Both the position numbers and the translations under genes were made by a program. A DNA stretch of 64,000 bases, taken from Ponticaulis sp. Lineage in GTDB: Bacteria; Pseudomonadota; Alphaproteobacteria; Caulobacterales; Hyphomonadaceae. The stretch lies in the NCBI GenBank assembly GCA_002723155.1, contig PBNO01000002.1, forward strand, positions 645,960 through 709,959, in the 5' to 3' direction. How positions within the stretch are numbered: the first letter of the stretch is position 1; every line of letters begins with the position of its first letter. Below, piece by piece: positions 15,918 through 26,325 of the stretch. The notes below the pieces were generated by a model, which worked only from the letters and a program-made list of their open reading frames with translations, made no database searches and was not told the origin of the DNA.

Positions 15918-18602
15918 ATGTCCAACGCCGTAACGCCTTTCATGGCGCAATACCTCGAAATCAAATCCCGAAACCGGGATACAATGCTGTTTTTCCGGAT
16001 GGGAGACTTTTACGAGCTCTTCTTCGAAGACGCAGAGCTTGCGGCTGACGTGCTGGATATTACGCTGACCAAACGCGGCCAGCATAATGGCGATCCGATC
16101 CCGATGGCGGGTGTCCCTCATCACTCTGCAGAACCCTATCTCGCCCGTCTGATCCGCGCCGGACATCGCGTTGCTATTTGCGAACAGACAGAAACACCTG
16201 CTGAAGCAAAAAAGCGCGGCTCGAAAGCCGTTGTGAACCGCGACATTGTACGAATTGTGACCCCGGGCACACTGACAGAAGACACACTGCTCGAAGCGCG
16301 ATCAGGAAACTTCCTCGCAGCAATTTGCGCTGACGATACGCTGGAAACCTGCGGCGTTGCGCTGTGCGACATCTCCACCGGCCAGTTCATTCTGTTCAAG
16401 GTTTCGACGGGTGAGCTTATCGCGCGTCTGTCCGGCTATCGTCCGAACGAACTCGTCATGAGCGAAGCGCTTAAATATTCGCCGCAAATGACTGCCGCGC
16501 TTGAAGGCGCGCCAGTTCCCGTCACCACCTTCCAGACCCGTTCGGCAAGCGCCAAAGGTGGGGCCGAAGCGCTAAAAGAAGCCTTTAACCTCTCTTCGGT
16601 TGATGGGCTTGGACAGTTTGAAGACCTGCATCTGTCTGCAGCAGGGCTTCTTCTCGGCTATATCGAGCTGACACAGGCCGGCCTTCCACCAGAGCTTGAT
16701 TATCCCGTGCTCGCGAGCGGCGACGTCCATCTCATGCTGGACGAGACAACGCGCCATGCGCTGGAAATCGACCGCACCCAGACCGGCGCGCGTAAGGGCT
16801 CGCTCCTTCACACAATTGACCGCACGCTGTCCGCAGGCGGCGCACGTCTTCTGGCTGATCAGGTCTCGCGGCCACTTACCGCACGCACCGCCATAGAGGC
16901 GCGCCTTGATGGCATTCAACTGCTTCTGGAAAATGGTGAACTGCGCGAAGATCTACGCGAAGAGATGAAAGGCCTGCCCGATCTGGAGCGGGCGCGCTCG
17001 CGCCTTCGTCTTGGCCGCGCAACACCGGTTGATCTGAAATCCATTCGTATTGGCCTAGAAACCTCGGCGCGTGTGCTTTCGCTTCTTGCAGATACCGACC
17101 TTTCAGCTGCTCCAATTATCGCGGGCGCCGCCAATGATCTGGCCGAGACGCTGTCCGCCGGATTGACCGCACTTGGCGCGCAGATTTCCTCCATTCTTGT
17201 CGATGATCCACCGGCCATCATGTCTGATGGCGGGTTTGTGCGCACCGGCGCGAATGATGACCTCGACCGCCTGCGCACGCTGCGCGATGACAGCCGGAAA
17301 ATCATTGCAGGGCTTGAAGCAAAATATCAGCAGGACACCGGCATTTCGGCCATCCGCATCAAGTTTAACGCGATGCTTGGCTATTTCCTTGAGGTGCCCG
17401 CAAAGCATGTGGAGCCGTTCGAGGCACTGGAAAACGCCAGCCTCTTCCATCGCCGTCAGGGACTTGCAAACGCGACGCGCTATTCGACAGAAGAGCTCGC
17501 CAATATCGCCCGCGAGATCGATAGCGCCACCACCGATGCCAAAGCGCTGGAATTGAAGCTGTTTTCCGAGCTGGTGAACGCTGTGCTCGAACAATCTGAC
17601 GCAATTCGTCAGGCTGCCAGCGCATTGTCACAATTGGATGTTTCAGCCGCAGGCGCTGAATGGGCTGATGAGTTTTCTGCCTGCCGACCGCAAATTTTTG
17701 ACGATAAGCGCCTTCATGTAACAGATGGCCGTCACCCTGTTGTTGAAGCGGCGCTTCGCAAAACCGGCACTGGATTTGTTTCCAACTCGCTCAATCTCGG
17801 AAACGGCGCAGACAAAGACACACGCCTTCAGATTATCACCGGCCCGAACATGGCCGGTAAATCAACCTTCCTGCGCCAGACCGCGCTTCTGGTCATTCTG
17901 GCTCAGGCTGGTTGGTATGTGCCTGCCCGAGACATGGAGCTTGGCATTGTGGACCGCGTCTTCTCCCGCGTTGGCGCGTCAGATGACCTTGCACGTGGCA
18001 AGTCGACCTTCATGGTCGAAATGCTTGAGACAGCCAGCATTCTCAATCAGGCCAGCGACCGTGCTCTGGTTATTTTGGACGAAGTCGGGCGCGGCACATC
18101 CACCTATGACGGCCTCGCCATCGCGTGGTCATGTGTGGAGTATCTTCACGACACTGTTCGCTGCAGAGGCCTTTTCGCGACCCATTATCACGAGCTGACA
18201 AAACTCGCGACACGCCTGCCATTTGCCGGAAACCTGTCGCTGCGCGCCCGCGAATGGCGCGGCGATCTCATTTTCCTGCATGAAGTTCAGGACGGGCCAG
18301 CAGACAAATCCTATGGCGTTCAGGTCGCCCGCCTTGCTGGCCTGCCAAAACTTGCGGTTCAGCGCGCCAAACAGGTGCTCGATCAATTGGAAACGGTTCA
18401 GGAGCGCGGCGTTCCGTCCGATGACCTTCCGCTTTTCAGCTTCTCTGAAGAAGGTCCTGCCGCCGTGGCAGATACACCGTCTGACGAAAAAGCGCCCGAA
18501 AGTGAAGCCATGAGCGCGCTGGCCGAAATCGATCCGGATGAGATGAGCCCGAAAGAGGCGCTTGATGCTCTATATCATTTGAAGGGTCTTATGCGGCAGT
18601 AA
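15918..18602 (+). CDS. mutS: DNA mismatch repair ATPase MutS
   Basis: 894-residue mismatch recognition protein. Domain I carries the mismatch-probing Phe-x-Glu motif in FRMGDFYELF near residue 30. Connector, lever and clamp domains follow. The ATPase has Walker A GPNMAGKSTFLRQ near residue 640, Walker B LVILDEVGRGTSTYDG and the FATHYHEL switch. The C-terminal segment is acidic and ends near the usual beta-clamp/tetramerisation region. Length is normal. It is followed after 49 bp by glnD in the same direction. Confidence 0.97.
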   Translation: MSNAVTPFMAQYLEIKSRNRDTMLFFRMGDFYELFFEDAELAADVLDITLTKRGQHNGDPIPMAGVPHHSAEPYLARLIRAGHRVAICEQTETPAEAKKRGSKAVVNRDIVRIVTPGTLTEDTLLEARSGNFLAAICADDTLETCGVALCDISTGQFILFKVSTGELIARLSGYRPNELVMSEALKYSPQMTAALEGAPVPVTTFQTRSASAKGGAEALKEAFNLSSVDGLGQFEDLHLSAAGLLLGYIELTQAGLPPELDYPVLASGDVHLMLDETTRHALEIDRTQTGARKGSLLHTIDRTLSAGGARLLADQVSRPLTARTAIEARLDGIQLLLENGELREDLREEMKGLPDLERARSRLRLGRATPVDLKSIRIGLETSARVLSLLADTDLSAAPIIAGAANDLAETLSAGLTALGAQISSILVDDPPAIMSDGGFVRTGANDDLDRLRTLRDDSRKIIAGLEAKYQQDTGISAIRIKFNAMLGYFLEVPAKHVEPFEALENASLFHRRQGLANATRYSTEELANIAREIDSATTDAKALELKLFSELVNAVLEQSDAIRQAASALSQLDVSAAGAEWADEFSACRPQIFDDKRLHVTDGRHPVVEAALRKTGTGFVSNSLNLGNGADKDTRLQIITGPNMAGKSTFLRQTALLVILAQAGWYVPARDMELGIVDRVFSRVGASDDLARGKSTFMVEMLETASILNQASDRALVILDEVGRGTSTYDGLAIAWSCVEYLHDTVRCRGLFATHYHELTKLATRLPFAGNLSLRAREWRGDLIFLHEVQDGPADKSYGVQVARLAGLPKLAVQRAKQVLDQLETVQERGVPSDDLPLFSFSEEGPAAVADTPSDEKAPESEAMSALAEIDPDEMSPKEALDALYHLKGLMRQ

Positions 18603-18651
18603 TCTTCTAAAGCGCTGGAAAAACACCCTGAAATCGCGATAGAAGCACCTC

Positions 18652-21507
18652 ATGCCGACACTTCCTCTCAGTAAGACCGAAATTGCAAACCAGTCCAAGC
18701 CTTTCGGAGGCGCGCCAAAACCCTGGCGGATCGACTCGGTCATCGAGACCCGTAAGCTCAAAGTCCAGCTGGAAGCTGCCGCGCTCGATCATCTGCCGCA
18801 GGATAAAGAACTGCGTGACCGCGCGATGGACCTTTTGCACGGCGCATTGTTCCGCGGACGGATGATTGCTCAGGAACGCCTCAATGCCGGTATTGATGGC
18901 CTTGATGTCGCGCGCATGCTGGCGGCCGTTCAGAATGAAGTCATCGCTACGCTATACTGGTTCACCACCACGATTGTTTACGGCGACTCCAACCGTACAG
19001 AAGGCGAAAAGCTCGCTGTGCTTGCCGTAGGTGGTTATGGCCGCAACGTGCTTGCGCCATCTTCTGACATCGACCTTCTCTTCCTGCGAAATTACAAGCA
19101 GACGCCATGGGCTGAGAGCGTCATCGAGTACATGCTCTATATGATGTGGGATATGGGCCTGAAGGTCGGCAATGCCTTCCGCAATGTCGATGAATGCATC
19201 CGTCTCGCCAAAGAAGACCTGAACACAGAAACCGCGCTTCTGGATGCCCGCTATATCTGCGGCGACGAGCAGATTTATGAAAATCTGCGCAAGCGTTATC
19301 ATGACGACCTGATCAAAGGCCGCGCCAGCCAGTTCATCGCAGCCAAACTTGAAGAGCGCGATAAACGTCATAAAAAGCAAGGAGATAGCCGTTACGTCGT
19401 TGAGCCAAACGTCAAAGAAGGCAAAGGCGGGCTGCGCGATCTGCAAACGCTGTTCTGGCTGGTTCGCCATGCCTATGGCGGCACAACACTGGAAGACATT
19501 CTGGCCCAGCGCGAAGTCTTCACCGAAGACGAAGCCCAGGCTTTCCGCGATGCCGGTCGTTTCCTCTGGACCGTGCGCTGTCACATCCATTATCTGACAG
19601 GCCGTCCGGAAGAGCGCCTGAGCTTTGACCTCCAGCCAGAAATTGCTTCGCGCATGGGCTTTGAGGATGTCGGAGAGCGCATGGGCGTTGAGCGGTTCAT
19701 GAAGCGCTATTTCCTTGAGGCAAAAACCGTCGGGTCTCTCACTCGCATTCTCTGTGCGCGGCTTGAAGCGGACCAACAAAAGGCCAAACCGAATCTTTTG
19801 CATTTCCTGCCCTTCACCCAGGGCCCGAAAATCTCCGAAGACGGGTTCGTCATGGATGCCGGTCGTCTCAACGTCGATGACGAAACCTTCTTCCAGCAAA
19901 AGCCGGTCGAAATGCTTCGCCTGTTCAAACTGGCCGAGGATAATAATGTCGACATCCACCCGCGTGCGCTTTCGGCTGTCACGCGATCACTTGAATGCTT
20001 CAACGACACGCACCGGACCGATCCTGAAGCGGCTCAGCTATTCATCGACCTGCTGATCAATACGTCAGACCCCGGCCCAATCATGCGGATGATGAACGAA
20101 GCCGATGTGCTGGGCACTATGGTACCGGAATTTGGCGATATCGTCGCGCAGACCCAGTTCAATATGTATCACCACTTCACCGTGGACGAGCATACGTTGC
20201 GCGCCATTGATGCACTGGCTGAAATGGAACGCGGCGACGATAAAGGCCTCTTCCCGCTCGGCCATGAGCTCTTCCCGCTCCTGAAACATAAGCGCGCGCT
20301 TTACCTCGCCATGCTGCTTCACGACACAGGCAAAGGTCTTGGCGACCAGCAGGTTGAAGGCGAAAAGACGGCTATGGCCGCTTCCAAACGTCTTGGCGTG
20401 GGTGAGGCCGAGTGTGAGTTGATTGGCTGGCTGGTGCGCAACCACCTTGAAATGAGCGATTGCGCGCAGAAGCGTGATATTTCAGACCCGCGCACCGTGA
20501 CCCAGTTTGCAGAGCGCGTTGGCTCTCTTGAGCGCCTGCGCCTGCTGCTCATTCTGACGGTTGCAGATATTCGCGCGGTTGGCCCTGATGTCTGGAATGG
20601 CTGGAAAGGTCAGCTTCTCAAGGAACTTTACGAGCTGACGGAAGCCGCACTCGGTCAGGACGATGTGGAAGAGACCCATGTCGTATCCGATCTCAACGCA
20701 CGGGCGAACAAGGCGCGCAAAGCACTCATTTCCCGCAAGGGCGATCTGCCAGAGCTCATGTCCCAGATGGAAGCCGGTTACTGGACCAGCCAGGTACCGG
20801 ACGAACTCGACTGGCAGCACGATCTTCTCACCAATGCAGGCGCTGAAACCATTGTAGAGTGCAAAGTCACTCCGCAAACGTCCAGCGTGGAACTGATGGT
20901 CGCTACAACTGACAGGACCGGCCTATTCTCTGACATTGTTGGCGCACTCGTGAATGAGGAAGCGCATATTGCTGCGGCCCAGATTTATACTGGTAGTGAG
21001 GGCGGTGTACTCGACCTCTTCGTCCTGCAGGACGAAGATGGCCGCATGTACGGCCTCGGGGAAAGTTCACGTCTGAAGCGTTTGCAGAAGAAAGTCCTTG
21101 ATGCTGTGCTGAAAGGCGTGGGCGATGTTCGTGAGCGCAAATCTATCAATGCCCGCCGCGAAGCTGCTTTTGTCGTCGAACCGGACGTCATTTTCGACAA
21201 CTCAGGGTCTGCCGAATACACGATTATCGAAGTGACAGGCAAAGAACGTGCTGCACTTCTGTACGATCTGGCGCGAACACTGGCCAATAAAGAGCTGAAA
21301 CTCCATTCTGCCCACGCAGGGGCTTATGGCGAACGTATTCACGACACGTTTTATGTGCAGACTGCCGCTGGCGAGAAGCTGACCGAGCAAACACTGGTTG
21401 ATACGCTCGCAACTAATCTTCTGGATGTTCTTGGCGCAGATGAACAAACCGCACCGCGCACACCGGCGCATACACTGGCGCAGGCTCGTTCGGCAGACAG
21501 TTTCTGA
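18652..21507 (+). CDS. glnD: PII uridylyltransferase / uridylyl-removing enzyme
   Basis: GlnD senses glutamine and adds or removes UMP on PII proteins to control nitrogen assimilation. The 951-residue protein has the nucleotidyltransferase motif AVGGYGRNVLAPSSDIDLL (residues ~124-142) and a central helical domain. An HD hydrolase domain follows (LHDTGKG near residue 560), then two C-terminal ACT domains (ATTDRTGLFSDIVGAL and EVTGKERAALLYDLARTL) that bind glutamine. Gene order mutS-glnD-murJ-trpS is common in alphaproteobacteria. All key segments are intact. Confidence 0.97.
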   Translation: MPTLPLSKTEIANQSKPFGGAPKPWRIDSVIETRKLKVQLEAAALDHLPQDKELRDRAMDLLHGALFRGRMIAQERLNAGIDGLDVARMLAAVQNEVIATLYWFTTTIVYGDSNRTEGEKLAVLAVGGYGRNVLAPSSDIDLLFLRNYKQTPWAESVIEYMLYMMWDMGLKVGNAFRNVDECIRLAKEDLNTETALLDARYICGDEQIYENLRKRYHDDLIKGRASQFIAAKLEERDKRHKKQGDSRYVVEPNVKEGKGGLRDLQTLFWLVRHAYGGTTLEDILAQREVFTEDEAQAFRDAGRFLWTVRCHIHYLTGRPEERLSFDLQPEIASRMGFEDVGERMGVERFMKRYFLEAKTVGSLTRILCARLEADQQKAKPNLLHFLPFTQGPKISEDGFVMDAGRLNVDDETFFQQKPVEMLRLFKLAEDNNVDIHPRALSAVTRSLECFNDTHRTDPEAAQLFIDLLINTSDPGPIMRMMNEADVLGTMVPEFGDIVAQTQFNMYHHFTVDEHTLRAIDALAEMERGDDKGLFPLGHELFPLLKHKRALYLAMLLHDTGKGLGDQQVEGEKTAMAASKRLGVGEAECELIGWLVRNHLEMSDCAQKRDISDPRTVTQFAERVGSLERLRLLLILTVADIRAVGPDVWNGWKGQLLKELYELTEAALGQDDVEETHVVSDLNARANKARKALISRKGDLPELMSQMEAGYWTSQVPDELDWQHDLLTNAGAETIVECKVTPQTSSVELMVATTDRTGLFSDIVGALVNEEAHIAAAQIYTGSEGGVLDLFVLQDEDGRMYGLGESSRLKRLQKKVLDAVLKGVGDVRERKSINARREAAFVVEPDVIFDNSGSAEYTIIEVTGKERAALLYDLARTLANKELKLHSAHAGAYGERIHDTFYVQTAAGEKLTEQTLVDTLATNLLDVLGADEQTAPRTPAHTLAQARSADSF

Positions 21508-21539
21508 TACAGCCATAAGCTTGGCTCACGGGGGATGAT

Positions 21540-23108
21540 TTGAGTCTGGTTCGTAACACGCTCGTACAATCGAGCCTGACACTGGTGAGCCGTGCGCTCG
21601 GCTTTACTCGGGACGTGCTTCTTGCCGCCAGAATTGGTGCAGGTCCGATCGGTGATGCGTGGACAACCGCGCTGATGTTTCCGAACCTGTTTCGCCGAAT
21701 TTTTGCTGAAGGCGCGTTTGCGTCGGCCTTCGTGCCCTCCTATTCGCGCACACTGGAAGCTGAAGGGCCAGAGGCTGCTGCCAAAGTGGCTGAAGAGGCG
21801 ATGCGCGTGCTTTTCGCAATCACCGCCGCGCTCACCATTCTGGCCCAGTTCGCTATGCCATGGCTTTTGCTTCTGGTGCATGGCGGACAAGCAGACGATA
21901 CCGAGAATTTCAATCTGGCGATCCTTTTAACACGCATCACCATGCCGTATCTGACCTGTATGTCGATTGCGGCGCTTCTCTCAGGCGTTCTGAACTCAAG
22001 CGGCCGGTTTTTCCTTTCGGCCTTTGTACCAACGCTTTTGAATATCTGTCTGATCGGCGCAGCCTTTGTCAGCACATCACCTGTTGTGACAGCGAAAGCG
22101 GCAGCTGTGGCGACGCTGTTGGCCGGCATCCTGCAGATGCTGCTTCTTTATTGGGGTGTACGCCGCCAGAATGTGCGCCTGTCTATGATTGGCCTTCCGC
22201 GCATTACGCCCGGCGTCAAAAAGGTCATGGCACTTGCCCTGCCCGGCACGATTGCAGCGAGCGGCACGCAAATCAACATTATCGTCAGCCAGTCGCTCGC
22301 AAGCTTTGAGGTCGGCGCGAAGACATGGCTTTACTACGCGGATCGGCTTTACCAACTGCCCCTTGGTTTGGTGGGTGTAGCTGTCGGCGTTGCGATCCTT
22401 CCGCGCCTGTCACGTGCCGCCCGTTCTGAAGACACAACAACGAGCCGCGCGACGATGGATGAAGGCATTGGCCTTGCGCTGGCGCTTACGCTTCCCGCTG
22501 CTGCGGCGCTGGGTGTCGCGCCTGGCTTCCTGATTGAAGGCTTTTTCACGCGCGGCGCCTTCCTCACCTCAGATGCCAACAATGCAGGGCTCGCGCTTAT
22601 GCATTATGCCTGGGGCGTTCCGGCGTTTGTTCTGATCAAGGTGCTGGCCCCTGCCTATTTCGCGCATGAAGATACCAAAACCCCAATGGCGTTCGCGCTC
22701 TGGTCAGTCGTGATCAACACTGTGCTGGGCGCTGGCTTGTTCTTCTGGCTGCAATCAAACGGTGCCTACGGATTTCCGGGCCTTGCAATCGCCACCAGCG
22801 TTGCAGCCTGGGTCAACGTGATCTTCCTGTTCAGCGGGCTGATCAAGCGCGGCTGGTACACGCCCGGCCCGCGTCTGGTGTCACGGCTCGTTCGCGCCGT
22901 ACTGGCAACAATGATGATGGCTGTCGTGCTTGTCGCCGTGCTTCATTATCGCACACTGATCGAAACGCATATTTACGATAGCAAACTCGTCGTCACCATG
23001 ATCTTCATCCTGTTTGGCATGATGACTTACGCAATTTCCGCAATAATCACCGGCGCAGTCCGCATCTCTGACCTAAAAGGGCTGGTGCGACGCCGCGCTG
23101 TCGAGTAG
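21540..23108 (+). CDS. murJ: Lipid II flippase MurJ
   Basis: 522-residue polytopic membrane protein of the MOP superfamily that moves lipid II across the inner membrane for peptidoglycan synthesis. It begins SLVRNTLVQSSLTLVSRALG, matching the MurJ/MviN N-terminus, and shows about 14 hydrophobic segments. The start is TTG at 21540 with GGGGGA 6-7 nt upstream; no ATG occurs in frame before the conserved N-terminus. It is placed in the glnD-murJ-trpS run. Confidence 0.94.
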   Translation: MSLVRNTLVQSSLTLVSRALGFTRDVLLAARIGAGPIGDAWTTALMFPNLFRRIFAEGAFASAFVPSYSRTLEAEGPEAAAKVAEEAMRVLFAITAALTILAQFAMPWLLLLVHGGQADDTENFNLAILLTRITMPYLTCMSIAALLSGVLNSSGRFFLSAFVPTLLNICLIGAAFVSTSPVVTAKAAAVATLLAGILQMLLLYWGVRRQNVRLSMIGLPRITPGVKKVMALALPGTIAASGTQINIIVSQSLASFEVGAKTWLYYADRLYQLPLGLVGVAVGVAILPRLSRAARSEDTTTSRATMDEGIGLALALTLPAAAALGVAPGFLIEGFFTRGAFLTSDANNAGLALMHYAWGVPAFVLIKVLAPAYFAHEDTKTPMAFALWSVVINTVLGAGLFFWLQSNGAYGFPGLAIATSVAAWVNVIFLFSGLIKRGWYTPGPRLVSRLVRAVLATMMMAVVLVAVLHYRTLIETHIYDSKLVVTMIFILFGMMTYAISAIITGAVRISDLKGLVRRRAVE

Positions 23109-23118
23109 ATGACCCGCC

Positions 23119-24153
23119 ATGACTGATACCACATCGACATATTCCGGACCGGAGCTTGTGTTCTCCGGCGTACAGCCAACAGGTAACCTCCACCTTGGAA
23201 ACTACCTTGGCGCACTGGTGAAGTTCGTTCGCCTGCAGGAGACACATAACTGCGTTTTCAGCGTGGTCGATCTTCATGCCATGACGATCCCGCAGGAGCC
23301 GGGCGCGCTTCAAGCTAACACACGTCAGATCGCAGCTGCCTTCCTTGCGGCAGGCGTTGACCCTGACAAAGCCGTCATCTTTGCGCAGTCCGCCGTTCCG
23401 GCGCATGTCGAGCTATGCTGGTATTTCAACTGTGTTGCCCGTATGGGCTGGCTGGAACGCATGACGCAGTTCAAGGAAAAAGCCGGTAAAGACAAGGAAC
23501 GCGCCAGCGTCGGCCTGTTCGACTATCCGGTTCTGCAAGCCGCTGACATTCTGGCCTATAAGGCAACTCACGTACCTGTGGGCGAAGATCAGAAACAGCA
23601 CCTTGAACTGTCACGTGACATCGCCGAACGCTTTAACCGCGAATATGATGTGCCGGATTTCTTCCCGCAGCCGGAACCCCTCATTCAAGGACCCGGCGCG
23701 CGCATTATGAGCCTGAAAGACGGCACGAAGAAAATGTCGAAGTCCGATCCATCAGATCTGTCACGCATCAACCTTACCGATGATGCAGACACGATGGCGC
23801 GCAAGATCAAAAAGGCGAAGACAGACCCTGAACCTCTGCCGGATACGGTTGAGGGCCTTAAAGGTCGTCCGGAAGCTGAAAATCTGGTTGGCATTTATGC
23901 AGCGCTGGCGAACTGCTCCTCCGAAGATGTGATCAACCAGTTTGGTGGTCAGGGCTTTGGCGTCTTCAAGCCTGCGCTGGCTGAAGTCGTGGTGGACGGC
24001 CTCTCGCCTGTCACAAAATCCTTTAATGAATGGCTGGCCGATCCGGCAGCGATCGATGCTGTGCTCGCAGCAGGCGCAGAAAAAGCGTCAGCGATTGCGC
24101 AACCGGTTATGGAAGAGGTCCGCGACATTATAGGCTTATGGAAAAAAGGCTGA
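23119..24153 (+). CDS. trpS: Tryptophanyl-tRNA synthetase
   Basis: Class I aminoacyl-tRNA synthetase charging tRNA-Trp. The ATP-binding HIGH-type motif appears as [13 protein letters not shown] (residues ~22-34) and the KMSKS loop as [10 protein letters not shown] (around residue 205). The length (344 aa) is standard. It starts 10 bp after murJ. Downstream is a strong stem-loop at 24160-24190. Confidence 0.97.
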   Translation: MTDTTSTYSGPELVFSGVQPTGNLHLGNYLGALVKFVRLQETHNCVFSVVDLHAMTIPQEPGALQANTRQIAAAFLAAGVDPDKAVIFAQSAVPAHVELCWYFNCVARMGWLERMTQFKEKAGKDKERASVGLFDYPVLQAADILAYKATHVPVGEDQKQHLELSRDIAERFNREYDVPDFFPQPEPLIQGPGARIMSLKDGTKKMSKSDPSDLSRINLTDDADTMARKIKKAKTDPEPLPDTVEGLKGRPEAENLVGIYAALANCSSEDVINQFGGQGFGVFKPALAEVVVDGLSPVTKSFNEWLADPAAIDAVLAAGAEKASAIAQPVMEEVRDIIGLWKKG

Positions 24154-24159
24154 GTCACG

Positions 24160-24190
24160 TTATGAAGGCGGAAAGTCACCGCCTTCATAA
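24160..24190 (+). other. Perfect 12-bp stem-loop between trpS and the copper chaperone gene
   Basis: TTATGAAGGCGG (24160-24171), the loop AAAGTCA and CCGCCTTCATAA (24179-24190) form an uninterrupted hairpin 6 bp after the trpS stop. No T-tract follows, so it is not a classical terminator. Its right arm touches the AAGGA ribosome site of the next gene, so it could limit that gene's translation or protect the trpS mRNA 3' end. Confidence 0.6.
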
Positions 24191-24203
24191 AGGATTCCCT
24201 CCC

Positions 24204-24671
24204 ATGCTCCGCAACATACTCCTCGCGACAGCCATTCTTGGCCTTACAGCATGCGGCAACTCCACACCGTCTGAGACAACCCAGGAAGCAACTGGTCCGG
24301 CATTCGTCGTCACTGACGCATTTGTCCGTGCACCTGCCGGAGGACGCAATGTCACCGGCGCTTACCTCACCGTGACGTCCAACTCGTCCAAGGACGCCCA
24401 GATTGTTGCAGCATCAGCAGACCGTGCTGGCACAGCCGAACTTCACACCCATTTGATGGATGAAGGCGTGATGCGCATGCGTCAGGTCGAGTCTGTCGCG
24501 CTGCCCGCTGGCGAAACCGCAGAGTTTGCGCCACTGCATGACCACATCATGCTGTTCGACGTCGAAGAAGGACTCACCGAAGGCGACACCGTTACGCTCA
24601 CACTGGAAATCCAGTATGGCGACTCGGTCGAATTCGTTTCAACTGAAGCTGAAGTACGCCTGCGTAACTAG
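24204..24671 (+). CDS. PCuAC-type periplasmic copper chaperone
   Basis: 155-residue exported lipoprotein-like protein (signal and lipobox ILGLTACG). The PCuAC fold (PF04314) is recognisable from DAFVRAPAGGRNVTGAYL, then the ligand-bearing region ELHTHLMDEGVMRMRQ and PLHDHIMLFDV, which supply His and Met residues for Cu(I). Such proteins deliver copper to the CuA site of cytochrome oxidase. ATG 24204 has AAGGA 9-10 nt upstream. No SCO or oxidase genes are nearby. Confidence 0.87.
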   Translation: MLRNILLATAILGLTACGNSTPSETTQEATGPAFVVTDAFVRAPAGGRNVTGAYLTVTSNSSKDAQIVAASADRAGTAELHTHLMDEGVMRMRQVESVALPAGETAEFAPLHDHIMLFDVEEGLTEGDTVTLTLEIQYGDSVEFVSTEAEVRLRN

Positions 24672-24782
24672 CGCCCGCGCTAAACTTTGCAAGAATCGCA
24701 GTTTCCGGCCTTGTGCCCGCCGCAAGGGGTATTCATTCTTCACCTCAATGTCTCGAACGGGGCGAAGAAGGCCGGAAGCAGC

Positions 24783-25688
24783 ATGTTTGGATGGTTGCGC
24801 CATTGGAAACCGATAGGCGGCGGGATGATCATCATCGCGCTACTTGGGTCCTATCCGGCAACCATGGTGCTCTCCCACAAACTGCCCGACCAGATAGCTG
24901 ACACCCGCCTCGACGAAGTCTGGGCTGATCAGCGTATTGGCGCCGCCATCGAGCTCATTCAAACAGAATTCGAGGTCAGACACTGGTCCGATGCACTTCC
25001 TGAGTGGCACCCGCAAAACCAGCTGATCGCCGTTCCGGCGTTTCAGGACGGACTCAGAGAAACGCTGGCGCTATTTGCAGATCTTCGCGCCGATACCTCA
25101 CAGGCGCGACGTACCCGCAATGAGGATCTCTCAATCGCGGCCACTTTGATATTGAATGCGACAGGTGAGGGCTCAGAAGACCAGCTATCTGCCGCCGCAG
25201 AAGCACTGCGCCGGTTTGATGGGCTGATCGCCCGCTCGGTGCTGGACAATGACGCTCTGGCGAACCTCATGCGCGCTGAGGCTGCCCTCTATGCTGATAT
25301 TCTATCGGAAAGCGTCTCAGACATTCGCCGCTCCGTTCAATCCGATAACCATAAAATCTTCAGCAGGGCGCGAACGGATCGCTATTACCGGATTATGGGC
25401 AAGATTTACGCGGTCGGAACACTGCTCAATGCTGTGCAATCTGATGCGATAGTCCAGCCAGGCTTTCGCGATGCCCGTGAGAAAGTCAGAAATACATTAG
25501 CGCGCGCCTTTGCGCCGCGTCCGCTCATTGTCTCTAATCCGCAACCTGGTGACTTCTCTCTCGGCGGAAATGACATGATGACGCTCGCCTATCTGATGGA
25601 AGATGCCATCTTCGCGCTGCGCGAACTGGAAGCTGTTCTGGAAGAAAATCACCTTGCAAGCGCAACAGATATCCGTGACAGGAGTTGA
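24783..25688 (+). CDS. DUF2333-like single-pass inner-membrane protein
   Basis: About 301 residues from ATG 24783 (MFGWLRHWKP); an in-frame TTG at 24687 would add 32 residues of poor quality. One N-terminal helix (GGGMIIIALLGSYPATMVLS) is followed by a helical extracytoplasmic domain. The layout and the terminal region PLIVSNPQPGDFSLGGND with its following helix resemble DUF2333 proteins, which have no known function. The family call is from remembered resemblance only. The neighbours, copper chaperone and nfuA, do not explain it. Confidence 0.55.
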   Translation: MFGWLRHWKPIGGGMIIIALLGSYPATMVLSHKLPDQIADTRLDEVWADQRIGAAIELIQTEFEVRHWSDALPEWHPQNQLIAVPAFQDGLRETLALFADLRADTSQARRTRNEDLSIAATLILNATGEGSEDQLSAAAEALRRFDGLIARSVLDNDALANLMRAEAALYADILSESVSDIRRSVQSDNHKIFSRARTDRYYRIMGKIYAVGTLLNAVQSDAIVQPGFRDAREKVRNTLARAFAPRPLIVSNPQPGDFSLGGNDMMTLAYLMEDAIFALRELEAVLEENHLASATDIRDRS

Positions 25689-25735
25689 TTTGGAGCCAAT
25701 AGACCTCCATTTCATGGCTCGATAAGGAGTCTCAA

Positions 25736-26311
25736 ATGTTCATTCAGACTGAAGCCACCCCGAATCCGGACACGCTGAAATTTCTACCGGGAAAAACCGT
25801 GCTGGAAGATGGCGTGCGTGACTTCGCAAATGCTGAGGAAGGTGAGGTCTCACCACTCGCGACACGCCTGTTCGACGTTCAGGGCGTAGCGCGCGTCTTT
25901 CTTGGCGCAGATTTTGTGTCGGTCACCAAGACCGCAGAGTCCGACTGGCGCCATGTAAAAACCATGACACTCGCCGCGATCATGGACCATTTCATGTCCG
26001 GCATGCCCGTAATCGATGAAGCAGCCGATCAGGCCGCGATCAGCGAAGAGATCGTCTATGAAGGCGACACGGCGGAGATTGTGGAGGAAATCAAACAACT
26101 GATCGAAACACGTGTTCGCCCTGCTGTTGCACAGGATGGTGGTGACATTGTGTTTGATCGTTTCGATCCGGAAACCGGTGTTGTGACCCTTCACATGCGC
26201 GGCGCGTGCGCCGGCTGCCCATCGTCCACAATGACCCTCAAACAGGGCATTGAGAACATGATGCGCCACTATGTTCCGGAAGTAACTGCCGTCGAGCAGG
26301 CGCTCGGTTAA
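25736..26311 (+). CDS. NfuA-type Fe-S cluster carrier
   Basis: 191-residue NifU-family scaffold/carrier delivering Fe-S clusters to apoproteins. The N-terminal Nfu domain (MFIQTEATPNPDTLKFLPGK) is joined to a C-terminal NifU-like domain (VRPAVAQDGGDIVFDRFD) whose CAGC motif ligates the cluster. This architecture is the usual alphaproteobacterial form next to tsaB/rimI genes, as here. AAGGAG precedes the ATG by 7 nt. Confidence 0.94.
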   Translation: MFIQTEATPNPDTLKFLPGKTVLEDGVRDFANAEEGEVSPLATRLFDVQGVARVFLGADFVSVTKTAESDWRHVKTMTLAAIMDHFMSGMPVIDEAADQAAISEEIVYEGDTAEIVEEIKQLIETRVRPAVAQDGGDIVFDRFDPETGVVTLHMRGACAGCPSSTMTLKQGIENMMRHYVPEVTAVEQALG

Positions 26312-26325
26312 ACAGGAAAACTTAC

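Noticed and set aside
18952..19959. 335-codon frame antisense to glnD
   Set aside because: It mirrors the high-GC codon bias of glnD, matches no family and lies wholly inside a gene with all motifs intact.
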